NCBI GenBank assembly: GCA_963383645.1
Contig: OY726561.1
Coordinates: 140,201,965-140,265,964 of the forward strand
Length of the DNA: 64,000 nucleotides
Origin: Muscardinus avellanarius
Taxonomy: Eukaryota; Chordata; Mammalia; Rodentia; Gliridae
Reading direction: 5' to 3'
The notes beneath the pieces are model-generated. The model saw nothing but the letters and a program-made list of their open reading frames with translations, had not been told where the DNA came from and ran no database searches. Each line of letters begins with the position of its first letter. The stretch's first letter is position 1. Below are positions 13,601 to 26,400 of the stretch, one piece after another. The translations under genes were made by a program, and so were the position numbers.

Positions 13601-16493
13601 TTGACCATCAGCAGGTTTCTTTTTTTATTCCTTTTTTTTTTTTTTTTGGTACTGGGGATGGAACCCAGGGGCATTCTACCTCTGACCTACACCCCCAGAC
13701 CTATTTTATTTTTTAATTAAAAAGCAAGGCTCACTAAGTTGCAGAGGGCCTTGCTATGTTATGGAGGCTGGCTGTGAACACGCAGTCCTCCTGCCTCAGC
13801 CTCCCAAGGACTGGGATTACAGGCACCAGTCACCAAGCCCGGCTTATCAAGAGATTTCTAATGACTGATTTCTAATGACTGATATCACCGACCCCAAAAC
13901 AGTTCTCCCCGTGAAGGAAACGTGGTCTGTTCAAGGGCGAGAAAGGAGAGTCCCTTGATGGAGAAGAGGTGGGGCCGGTGCCTGAGGAAATACCTGTAGT
14001 CAAGAAGGCGTTCCATCAGGCGGGTGACCGAGGTCACGAAGGAGATGCCGGTCTCACGCCACGTCTCCTGCTCTACCTTCTCCAGTAGGCTGTTGGAGGG
14101 CAGAGGAGGCAAACACAGTGCATGAGCTTCCTCTGGGGACCAGAGTGAGGGGCAAGAGCCTGCGGGCTGCAGTGGATCCAGACATGGCAGACTTACCACA
14201 CTGGCGTCTTACCTGGGGTAGGGCCCAAATAGCTGGGTTCTACTCCACGCAGCAGAAAGTAAAGACAAGGAGGTTACTGGGCTGGCAGCAAGCGATCATG
14301 CCTCCCACAGCCCTGCACGTGTGCCTAAGGACGCCGCTGGTTGGCGGAGAGGGAGGTTCCGAACCCCTCAGACACACACGTCTGCTCTCAAGGAGTGGCG
14401 CATCAGGGCCCTGGAGAGACCAGCCTGGCGCTGCCAACTGCCTGGCTGCCTCAGCTGCTGCCCAGAGCATCGCCAGCGAAGGTTGGCATCTCTGGCACAG
14501 GGAGCGCAACCCAGCCCGCCCCCTCAGGGATGTGCCTGGGAAAAACGCAGCAGAGCCAGGAGGTCAGCGCCCAGGCCCTTTCCTATACGAAGCCCCAGGC
14601 TCTGTCACCTCAGGGCGGCCGCTGGCTTCTAGAGGACAGCAAGCTCAGCTCTCCCGGCTTGCTCCAGTGACGGGCCCTGGCTTGGCTGTATGAACTCACA
14701 TCGTACGGCTCTATTCCGGACTCCCTTCCACCTGTGCCTGCCCCTAATGTTCTGAGAGTCACCAGGAGTGGCCGGCCCATAGGGGGTCATCAGCGGGGAC
14801 TCACACCCACAGCTCAGCTACTGCCGCTGCTTCTGCTATGATGAGGCTGTCCTCTGCAGTGCCAGCTGGGCCAGGGCTGCAGGGAGAGCGAGGAGTCTTT
14901 GTGTGATCTGTGTTGCCAGAGAGAGAGACCTGCTGACTTTGGCTTGGGAGAGGTGCTCTGTGGACGCACAGCAGAGCTGTGCTGCTCACCACACCCTCCT
15001 CTTGGGTTTTCTAACCTTTTTACACATTAAAGGTCTTGAGAAGTCCTTCACTCCAGAGGCTAGTTCAGCTCTGTTTAAACTGAATCTTTTCTAAGCTAAT
15101 GATCCATGGATCAAAAAACATTTTTTTCCCGTGTAACTACAAACATCTTCCCCAAATGCAAACTGAGATGCGCTGTCACTCTTTACCAGCGGCTACCAGT
15201 TCTCAGGCTGACTGAACAGGGTTTACAGACACCACGTGGCCAGGAAGTTAGCGGTTGTGGGTTATTCTTGTACTTTCTCTTATGTAGTAAAGTCATTTGT
15301 TAATGGCCAAGGAAGAAATTTCTTTGCTTTGTTTCCACAATTGGAAACGCAGCTTTAACTAAAAGAGAAAGACTAGCAGATGGATTTATTTTCATAAATC
15401 ATAATTATTAAAATGCCAAGTAAATTCCCATTTCATCCTATGACTCATCAAGGAACCAAGCAGGCACAGCACGGCAGAAAGAGCCCCTGCCCTGAGACGG
15501 GAAGACCGGCCACGTCCGGCTCGGCACCGCCGGAGTGAGGACGCGCTGCCTGGTCCCCTCGGCAGGTGTGCTGCGAAAGCCAGTGAGATGAGAAGTGTCA
15601 GCACACTTTGTCCACCACAGAGTTCTAAGCAAGTGTTCAGTATCATTGCCGGACACATAAGAGGGTCATCTTCAGAATGATACTAAAACACAAACACGAA
15701 GTCTCAGGGCTGAACTGTTAAGTGGGCGGGAGGCACTCTAGAGCTGAACATTTCCGTTTTTAAGAAGATACACGAGCCACGTCACTCTTCACGGGAGGGC
15801 CACAGTGGGTCTGAGTCTCCCCTTTGGTCTCAGCCCTGTGGCAAGCCCAGCAAGGTGTCTTGGCCTCCTTAGCTCAAGACAGAAGCCATGGGATGGCGGG
15901 CTTGGAGGAATCTTGATGTCATGCAGTACAATCACTTCATTTCATGGAGCCTGAGACTCGCCTGGCTCGAGCCCACTGCAGACGGAAGGGCTGGGGATGA
16001 CGGAAGCACGCACGGGGCCCGGGGCTGATCCCCAGCACCACAAAGAAACAGCAGCAACAGGAAAAAACTCCAGGGGGCCAGAGGAGGGCCTGCTTGTTCT
16101 CTCTGTGGCACTGGGGACGGAACCCAGGGCCTGTGCATGCAGAAAACCGCTCTGCCACTCAGTTGCCAGCCCAGCTCTTTTTTAACTTTTATATGGAGAC
16201 AGGTCTCACTAAGCTATCCAGGCTAACCTCAAACCTGCGGTCCTCCTGCTCTAGCCTCCGAGGAGCTGGCATCAGGCATGTGCCATGAAATCTCTCTTTC
16301 AGAAGAGAGCACATCTCCCAGCAGTGTCAACACGGGGTCCTCACTATCGGGTTCCCATGAGCCACCTGCCCCATGGGCGCTGCAGCGCATGTTAGGAAGA
16401 TACACAATGCTCTTTTCCTGTCAGTGGACCTGGGAGCTCAGTTATCACTTCTCTGTAGAGTAGAGCTCTTCAGTACCCTGGTGATCACTGAGA

Positions 16494-16525
<32 letters not shown>

Positions 16526-19500
16526 GGTGATACTGGGGATTGAATCCAGAGATCTTCTAACTCCGGGCTACACCCCAGACCTAATTTTTAATGTGGAAAC
16601 AGGATCTCACTAAGTTGCTGAGGCTGGCTTCGAACCTGCCATCCTCCTGTCTCAGCCTCTGAGTACTGGGATTACAAACGCAGGACTTGTTTCTTGTTGA
16701 CGGGAGGTGAGCCCTGCTGCCCCAGGAGCAGCAGCCTCTCCTGACACCCGACACCAGCCCCGGCAGCCTGGGCCCTGCAGGTGTCTGTACCCTCCTTGGC
16801 TCCTTCACCCTCTGCAAGGGGCTCCCGGGCCTGCAAGGTTTAGAGGCTTACAGCAGGCTGAAGAGCTCCCTGTAGCTCTCGTCGCCTTTGCCCTCTGACA
16901 CCATGCTGTCCAGCTTGTCGATCAGCTCCGCCTCCACCTAGAAGGAAGCAGGGACTTTGTGAATGTGGACTGCACATAGAGGAAGAATGGGAAATCTCCT
17001 GTCCCCTTGTTGGGTGAGGATGGTGGAAAACTGCTTCCTAATTCTGTTCTCGATCCAAATAAACTCCGGGGAACACCGGATCTCATCTATAGCACCAAGA
17101 AACCACCATGACCCCCCAAGGCTGGTCTTCCCCCAACACATCTTAAGGTCTTAGGCACCCTTTTCTAAGCTAAAAGCCAAAAGGTAGGGATTCCCTGGCG
17201 AGAAAAGTATCTTGGATAAAAAAAAAAAATTAAAAAGCCTTTTTCAACTGTTTCTTTTCTTAAAAATATTCAGTCAGATAATTTGTATGTACACGGAGCT
17301 CTGGTTGGAACCTGGCCCTCTAGTCAGCGGTCAGCAGGAAGCTCCTGGGGGCTGGTCCTCACCAAGGAGGCTGGCGGGTCTGCAGGGACAGCTCTCATCG
17401 CAGTGGACTGCAGGGGAGAAGTGGGTTGGAAGTGACCGAGATATAGTCCTTTTACCCTTCATTAGCCTTGGAAATGTGATACGGTGGTTTTTTATATAAA
17501 CATTTCATATAAACAGACATCATAACAGGGCCCCAACATGGCTGCATTAGGTAATGTGCTACCATGGAAGCATTTTCTCATTCCACACAAAGCCAAAGAC
17601 TCCTAAAGAAAAGAAATAATAAAAGTAATAACTGGCAGAGTAAATTCACCGAAGGCAATTAGGGCCTGCGAGTCCCATTAGCAGCAAAATAGCGGCCAGG
17701 GCAGGAATGTCCTACACTTAGTGTCTGGCTTGACGAGTCAGCCGCTTGAGCTCACATTGCACAGGGACAGGACGTCCGAGCCCTGGGCTTTTAGGGATGG
17801 ATATTCACATTCTCATTTCCTCTCTCTCTGACAAGAGCCTCCGTGGGGAAGTCTTGTAAAGTCAGGGGCCATGTAAAGTCAGACGAATCTGGGCCTGGAA
17901 GCTACGGTGTCTCACTCCCAGGTCGGAATACGTCTCGTCTCACAAGGTCAGCCTACGAGCCTCCCAAGAGAAGGGCTTGGTTATAACAAGGCCGCACACA
18001 TCAGGGCACGTGGAGATTGTACTTTCCAGAAAAGGGCAAAGGCTAGAGAGAGGACCTGGAGTAGCAGAGAATACAAATAGTGAAAATGGGTACAGCAGTC
18101 CCCTGGCGTCTAAAGGGTTCTCAAAACCCATGCCTGGCCCAGTACTTGGGAGGCTGAGATAGGAGGATTGCAGGTTTGCGGCCAGCCTCAGCAACTGAGT
18201 CATGCCCTCCCCAACTTAGTGAGGCCCTGTTTCAAATAAAAAAATAAAATAGGGCCAGGGGTCTATCTCAGAGGTAGAATGGCCCCGTGTTCAATCCCCA
18301 GTACAACAAAACAAGCCTATGTGTCATGGCACTGAAAAATTGCTCTGGTATTAACTTCCAATAAGAATGTAAAAGGTAGTCAGCGTCTGGGCGCTGCGCG
18401 GCACTCAGCGAAGAGAGAAGCAGGTCTGCCTGCTTACTTCAGGGCTCCCTCCCCTCTGCCCTTTGTCCTCATGACCAACCCACGGCAAGAATGTAGAGCC
18501 AAAGACTTTAGCCTTAAAAGCCCACTAAGACAATTAAAGCCTTTGGCCTTAGACATACGTAAAGGCAACTCAAGCCTGTAGCACAACAAATATATAAAAA
18601 CAATGAAAACCCCTAAGATCACAGTGACTGCCGGGCGCATTTCAGAGCTGTAAAGATGCCAAGAGCCTTGTGTTCTGCTCTTAGAGAACACGGGCTGTGA
18701 TTCGTGCCTGCTCCCCCATTCTTTGGGACCCGGCCTCGGTATGGGAGATGTAAATTCCACATGTCATTTCAAAGCACCCATAGCTGACGGGCAACCAATA
18801 CAGCCCAATACGACAGAGGTAAAAACAAGGTAGATTATTAACGTCTGCACTTAGTAACTGCACTGCCCGGAGACGACAAGGTACTACCGGCCTAAGAAAT
18901 AACTACTAGCCTGTTGTCTTGGTAATGCCGATAAGAACATACCAATAAGAAAAATGTATGTAAGGGCTGAGGTCAGAGAGAGTCAGTTCCATTTTCGGGC
19001 TCTCGAGTGTGTCTTTAAAGTAGCGGCTCTTCTTCTCTTCCCTTTCTATTTCCTACTGATTTTGCAATAAATATCTGTTGTGGAGAGCATTACAGTATTA
19101 GTCATTTGCTTTGAGGTCACCTCGGCCCTGCTTGGGGGGGGGCACAGACGGCCCACCCGAGTGGGAATTGTTTGCAGGCAGACGAGTTTCCAAGCACCAA
19201 ATGGGACTGATAACCAGGGACCCCGATGGAGTCGCAAAGACCCCGACGCTTTCCTTGTCTGCCCTTTCCTTCCCTGATTCCTCTGTGACGACCTGGGTGT
19301 TACTCCCTGACTTAATCCATGATGGCTTTGCTATTTCCTGTGATTACTCATTTCTTATGATGATTTGGTTATAACCCTCAATAAAAGCAAGATGCCAGTG
19401 GAAGGACGGCAGGAGTGGAGACTTCTCTCTCCTCCCCGGCACCCCAGCGGCCATGTGGACTCCCGTGTCATCCCTGCGAGAGACGGCGTCTCCTCAATCG

Positions 19501-19665
19501 ATCAGCCTCAATGCCGTCCGCTACAATTTGTTGAAGCTGCAACCGAGCTATTAGTTTTAATTTCTTGATTCAATTTATTTATTTGAATTGAGGAAAACAG
19601 ACCACAGTGCTATTACAACTGTAACACACACTATGCCTGGGTCAGCAGCCTCACTCTCACCACAG

Positions 19666-19713
<48 letters not shown>

Positions 19714-20403
19714 GGGGATTGAACCGAGAGGCATTTTGCCTCTGAGCTACACCCCAGCCCTATTTTATTTCTTATTCAGAATCAGGGTCTCACTAGGTTG
19801 CTGAGAGGCTCGCTAAGTTGCTGAGGCTGCCTTAAAACCTGCGGTCCTCTTGTCTTAGCTCCCAAGTACTGAGATTATAGCATGCAGCACTGTGCCTGGC
19901 CTCTTAAATACTCTTTACCCGTGGTAAACAGCATCTGTAAAAAGTCTAGAGCTGGCGTTGTATTTAGTGAAACACTGAATTCTTTCCCCAAGAACAAGGC
20001 GAGTTTGTTTTTATATTTCTTATTTAATATCATCCTGGAGATTTTGGCTTTCCTAATAAGAATATATAAATAAATACATAAATACATAAATGAGACATAC
20101 AGATTTAAAAAATAAAATCAGACTGTGTATATTCATAAGCAAAATATCTGTCTAATAGAAAATCGCAAAGCATATATAAAAATCCTTCTAGAATTAATAA
20201 GTGAGTGTCACAGGGGTACAAAATGCAAGGTTAATACACAAAAGGGAACAGCATTTCTATATACTATCAACAAACAACTGGAAAACAAAGTTTAAAAATT
20301 GGAAGAAATTATATAATAGCACCAAATCCCAGAAAATACTTAACTTGTAGATTTAATGGTAATAATGGCATATATTTATGAAGTATGACATGATTGTGAT
20401 TGT

Positions 20404-20434
<31 letters not shown>

Positions 20435-23400
20435 GTACTTGGGATTGAACAGGGGTGGGGGCGTTCTACCTCTGAGCTACATCCCCAGACCTACTTTTTT
20501 TTTGGTGTTTGTGTCGTACTGGGGATGGAACCCAGGGGCTTTCTACCTCCAGGTTACATTCCCAGACCTATTTTAGATTTTGTTTGGAAACTGGGTCTTA
20601 CTAAGTTGCTGAGAGCCTAAGTAGCTGAGGCTGGCTGTGAACCTGCGATCCTCCTGTCTCAGCCTCCCAAGTGCTGGGAATACAAGCGTGCGCCACCACG
20701 CCCGACTTACTTTTTTTCTTTATTCTGCAACAGGGTCATAGTTGCTGAGGGCCTTCATAAGTTGCTGAGGCTGGTGGTGAACCTGAGATCATCTTGTCTC
20801 TACCTCCCAAGTACTGGAATTACGAGTGTGTGCCACCATGCTCAACTTGATTTTTTTTTATAGGCTTAGCTTTGATTTCTGACAATCATAGGTATCCACA
20901 ATCACAGGTATTAGATGCCAATGTAAATTAGCCTTTCAAAGATCCAGGTTAGTGCTTTAATGTATGTATGTATTGTAGGATACTTAATCAAATTAACATG
21001 TTATCACCTTACCTATTTGTTATTTTTGTGAGAACATTTATTTTATTTTGTATATTTTTTATGGTACTAGGATGGAACCCAGGGGCTTTTTACCTCTGGG
21101 CTACATTCCCAGACCTATTTAATATTTTATTTTGAACCAAGGTCTCACTAAGCTGTTGAGATCCTCACTAAGTAGCTGAGGCTGGCTGTGAACCTGCACG
21201 ATCCTCCTGTCTCAGCCTCCCAAGTACTGGGATTACAAGTGTGCGCCACTACACCCGGCATTGTGAGAACATTTAAAATCTATTTTTTAAGCAATTCTGA
21301 AATATATAACACATTATCATTAACTATTGTCACAGTGCTATGCACTGGATTACTAAGTCTTATTTTTTCCTAATTGAAACTTTTTATACTTTGATAGTCA
21401 ACTGATTTCTGAGAAAGGTACAAGGATAATTCAAGAAGAGAGTAGAGTATTTTCAATCAAAGGTGCTGGAATAATTGGACATCCATATTTTACCCCTTAA
21501 AAAAAAAAAGCTTTGACCTGTTTGCCACACCTTATAGAAATTAACTCAAAATAAATCTCCTATTTTTCTTATGTTGAAGATTAAAACTAGGGTGTTCTAC
21601 CTCCGAGCTACATCTAGCTCTATTTAAAAAAAATTTTTTTTTATTTGAAGGCCCTATTTTTTTTTAATTTTGAAGCAGGATCTCACTAAGCTGTATTGAA
21701 GGGGCGCGCTCCATAGCACTGCCAGCGGTCACCTCACCTGTTTAAAGTTGCCATTCTTCCTCTGTTCCCAGTCCATCATGTCGTGAAAAATGGGAATCAT
21801 GATATTCCGCACTTCAGGCTGTGGGACCAGTGTCACACCCAGGAAAGGACCGATCATCCCCGGAATAAAGTGGATCTTATGTTCACCTGAACAATGAAAA
21901 CAACAGACATCAGTTCCCGCCTGCCTCGCCTCTTCCTCGGGAGATCTCAGGGAGACCACGGCACGTGCGATCACTCATACTGGAAGCTTCCGGAAGTAAC
22001 TTCTCTCCTGGGGTTTTCTGAGATACTCCCCCTCAGCTTTTTAGAGTTCGTGGATAAAACTGGCCCAGCCCAGTTAAAGCAAGTGTTCAACATAACAAAA
22101 ATGCTTTCGCAAACACTTTCCTGGGAAGTTCCACAAACCACCAGGAAATAACTGAGGTCCAGGAACAGAGCTTGCTACTCTGGACAAAATGAGCAATCAG
22201 AAATAGCTTCCGATGGTATATTCATAGCATTTCTTTTAGCAAGGCAAAATCCAGGGATTTTTGTTTAAACTCAGTGCTCTCTGTAGCCCAAAGGCAATGA
22301 AAGGATCTCCGGTTCCTGGTCCAGCGAGCCGAGGCGTGAAGTCCACAGGCTTCTCCAACGCCCCTTCTGAGCAGGAGGGGGTTCGTACCCTGGCAGGCTG
22401 GCTTGGAGACTCTCTGCGCCCACCCTCAATCCCTCTGTCCTCCCTCCTTCCCTCTCTCTCTCTCTCTCTCTCCTTTCCTTTCTTCCTTCCTTCCAAATTG
22501 AACTCAAGTGTATTCTACCTCAGAGTTACACCCCCAGCCCTTTATTATTATTGTTGTTGTTGTTTGGTACTAGAGATTAAACCCAGGGCATTCTACCTCC
22601 AAGATATACCCCCTGTCCTATTTTATTTTTAGTTTGAAATAGGGACTCACTAAGTTGCTGAGGGCCTTGCCAAGCTTCTGAGTCTGTCTGTGAATCTGCA
22701 GCCATCCTGTCTCAGCCTCCCAAATGCTGGGATTACAAGTGTGAGCCACCGTGCCCGGCTGGCTTTTTTTTGAAACAGGTCTCACTAGGTTGCTGAAAGT
22801 CTCCCCAAGTTGCTGAGGCTGGTTTTGAACATGGGATCCTCCTGTCTTGGCCTCCCAAGTGCTGGGTTGCAGGCGTGGCCACCACACCACTATTTCACAC
22901 TGTCTTTGTACACACTCAGATCAGGCTTTCCCATGGGAAGTGAGCGGCGGCTTTCCTCTGACTGGCCTGCCATCTGAGGAGTGTTTCCAGGAGTCAGGGA
23001 GAGCCCTGAGGACCATGGCAAAGGAACTTCTGTCCCTTGACAGTGAAGCAGAGGACCACCTTCAGATTTGTGCTTTCAGCCCTTCAGAGACGAAGGAGAC
23101 AAACTGAGCTAATTTCTAAAGCTAAGTAAAACCAGTTCCGAGGGAGCAGAGTATCACTCTCAAACAAAGCAAGGAGGTATGGCTTCATTGGGAAAATCTA
23201 GCAGCTTTTAAAATGCCTTCCATCGGCCGGGCATGGTGGGCACGCTTGTAATCCCCGCGCTTGGGAGGCGGAGACAGGAGGATCGTGCAGGTTCGAAGCT
23301 AGCCCCGTGCGCTGGCTTAGGAGACCCTGTTTCCAAATAAAAATGCAAAAATAGGTCTGGGAGTGTAGCCGGGAGGTAGAAGGGCTTCCAGGAACCCCAG

Positions 23401-26400
23401 TACCACCAAAAAATAAAAATAAAAATAAAAAAAATAAATAAAAAATAAAAAAATAATAAAATGCCTTCCATCTAGCCGGGCATGGTGGCGCACGCTTGTA
23501 ATCCCCGCGCTTGGGAGGCGGAGACAGGAGGATCATGCAGGTTCGAAACCAGCCGAGCTGGCTTAAGAGACCCTGTTTCCAAATTAAAATATAAAAACTA
23601 GGTGTCTGGGAGTGTAGCCTGGAGGTAGAAGGGTTTCCAGGAACCCTAGTACCACCAAAAATCCACAAAACAATGCCTTCCACTTTTTGGGGGGTAATAC
23701 TGAAGGTGGAACTCAGAGGCTTTCTACCTCCGGGCTGTACTCCCAGACTTATTTTATATTTTATTTGGAAACGGTCTCACTAAGTTGCTGAGAGCCTCAC
23801 TAAGTAGCTGAGGCTGGCTTCAAACCTGCGTGATCCTCCCGTCTCAGCCTCCCAAGCGCGGGGATTACAAGCGTGCGCCACCATGCTGGGCAATGCCTTC
23901 CATTCTGAAAGCCTATGTGAGAAGCAGATGCTAGCCCTGAGGCTGATCTGCACATTCTGTACCTGGTGCCATCGCCAGTCCCCTGTGTTCCTGGGAAATT
24001 TCCACCCTCAAGTTGTTGAGGGTGGAAACCCATCCTGCATCAGGGGTCCAGGCAGTAAGAGTCCTAGAGCTGGGACGTCTGCGTGAGGAATGCGCCCTAC
24101 GCCCCGCAGCAGCGCCTCGCTCCCTGCTCGCTGCCTCTCGGTTAGGGTGGGATGGGCTAGGGGTGGGATGATTGACAGGTGACTGGACAATCATGATGGC
24201 CATCCCTACAGCTTCAGAGACGCGTGCTTAGCTGAAACGTCTTCAGTTGGATTAGTATCAGTGGCTTCTCTAGGAGTCTCCCAGGCCACTCAGACCCTCA
24301 CGGTATCACAGGGAGGCCCAGCCAGTCGCCAGGGCAGCCTCAGGATTCTACCAGAAGTGCTGGTCTGACAAGTTTCTATTCAAAACAGGGGCTCTGACAG
24401 AAGCTGAGGAAGAAAGGGATGGCAAGTCCAAGTCGTCTTGAGGCCGCACACCCTCCGCACAAGCCACTGGGGTCAGGCGGTGGCCTGGAGGCCGGAGCCA
24501 TAGAGACCCAAGAAGTGTCCCGGTCTTCCTTAACATGAAGAGCCGCCCTGAGCCAGGCATGGTGGTGGTGCACACCTGTCGTCCCAGTACTCTGGAGGCT
24601 GAGGCAGCAGGATCGCAGGTTCAAGGGCAACCTGAGCAACTTAGTGAGACTTTGTTTCAAAACAGAAGAATGAAACAGGGCTGGGTGTGTAGCTCAGCAG
24701 TAGAATTGCCCTGAGGCCAATCTTTGGTACTACAAAACAACACCAAAAAGCAAACCAAACCAAAACAAAGAAGCTTCCCTTGCTCCTATGCTAGACATCT
24801 GTACGATCTATGTTTCTGAGCCTGAGACATTCAGATTGGGCGAAGCACAGAGGACATCACAGCCTGGTTCTCTAGCTGGAAAAAGCTACTGGAGATCTCC
24901 TATTCTTTAATCCCTTGACTTCAGTTCTCAAAAAAGGGGCTGTGCATATGTGGAACTGGGGTCTTATTCTCAGCCAAACTCTCCCTGCCAAGCTTGCTGA
25001 GCACGCAGGCTGCGCCATCCATCTGAAGTGTTATATAAGGATCTCTTGGGCCTGGATTAACAGTCAGAAAGCCTGAGGGAAGTTATTAGTCCTGCTACTT
25101 TTTAATTTGGCTAGAAAATATGTATCAGGGAAGAAAAAGGAGAAAAGACCTACCCAAATTCTGCCACATGCTGAATAGCTCATAAGCCATCATCACACGC
25201 ATGTCCCCATACCTGGAACACAACCACGGGAGGCGGCTGTTAGAAGATTCGGGAAGGCAGGCCATACTTCAGCGCTGTCTGTTTCTATTGCCTCTCAGGA
25301 TCCGAAGCCATTTGGCTTTCCACTGAACCCTCACGCTTGGCCCACTGGAAGCCACCCACATGAGAACCCCACGGGCTTCTGGAAGAGCCTGCCACAGAAA
25401 GAGTCCCATCTGGGGAAGTGGTAGGGAGGTGAACAGGAGACATCTGTCTTACTTATCTAGAATCTTCTTCCTCTTGGCTGAAGTAATGATTTCTAGCTGA
25501 AGGCTTGGCTGATTTATGAACAGAACTGCCAGGCTAAAATAAGAATTCCACACCTAGAGAGACAGAGAAAAAAGAATCATGTGACAGCGAGTCCTTACCC
25601 TTGCAGGGTGAGTAAACACATGCGTGGGGCACAGAGGCCGCTCTACGACCTTCAGATTCCCATTTACGTTCCTTTTTAAACATCTTTGCAAACAGGGCTT
25701 TGTCTCCCTGTCCCCTTTCTTTCTCGACTCCTAAAGCCAACAGTGTTAACTCTGGACTAGAAGACAGGCTCCAAGGTGTCTGGCTCAGACCATTTCTGAC
25801 AGGGAAGCTCCCAGGTCACATCCCAGTCACTATCACGCTTGGAGGCTATTTGAAACTGAATTCATTGTAAAAGCAAAGCAAAGCAAAGCAAAACAAAACA
25901 ACAATAAAACCCCCCAAAACTAAAAAAAAAAAAAAAAAAGCCCAGTTAGCATGGCTTCGGCTTCCTCGGGTGTTACAAAGCCAGTGCTGGCTTTCAGGAG
26001 CGCCTACCTTGAAGTCGAAGTCTGTCTCTGTGAAGTTCTTGTGCAGTGCGGAGGACAGGTACTGGACGGTGGTGACTATAATACTGCAGCAAGGAACAAG
26101 GATGGCACAATCAAAAGGTGAACAACGGCATCGTACAGCCTAGCACCGGCCGTCTATGGCCTGTGGGCCGACTTCTCAGGGACGACCTGCCTCCATGTGT
26201 ATACATGGAGACCGTAAAGGAAGGAAAAGATGGAACCGATCTGGAAAGCAGACTCAGAAATGCCCCACAGTTGGTAAGACAGCATAAATCACCAGCGGGC
26301 TCTTGATATTTCTTTTCTCTGGGCCTTATGATTCTTAAAGACTTCTTAGCTCAGTGAGTAATTTCTAGGACTCTGGGGACCTCTGGGTGATCAATACACA

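Larger units (their letters stand above)
9519..13993. other. Intron 20
   Basis: Holds the 57-bp repeat (10264) and SINEs at 10580, 11666 and 13619. 11880-13600 is unique, with open frames up to 181 codons on both strands but no exon-like splice pair or known domain. Confidence 0.65.
14090..16851. other. Intron 19
   Basis: SINEs lie in 15988-16683. The rest is unique, and nothing was recognised in 14090-15987. Confidence 0.65.
16938..21737. other. Intron 18
   Basis: Contains SINEs (18122, 19667, 20407, 21043, 21574) and the LTR-like stretch (18880-19512). 16938-18120 and 19903-20400 are unique and AT-rich. Confidence 0.65.
21887..25153. other. Intron 17
   Basis: Nested SINEs (22494-22892) and the three-insertion site (23212-23904), plus one SINE at 24553. 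Other parts are unremarkable. Confidence 0.65.

Noticed and set aside
23198..23683. 161-codon minus-strand frame rich in PSTSRLHSQTY-like text
   Set aside because: Antisense translation of two adjacent SINEs.
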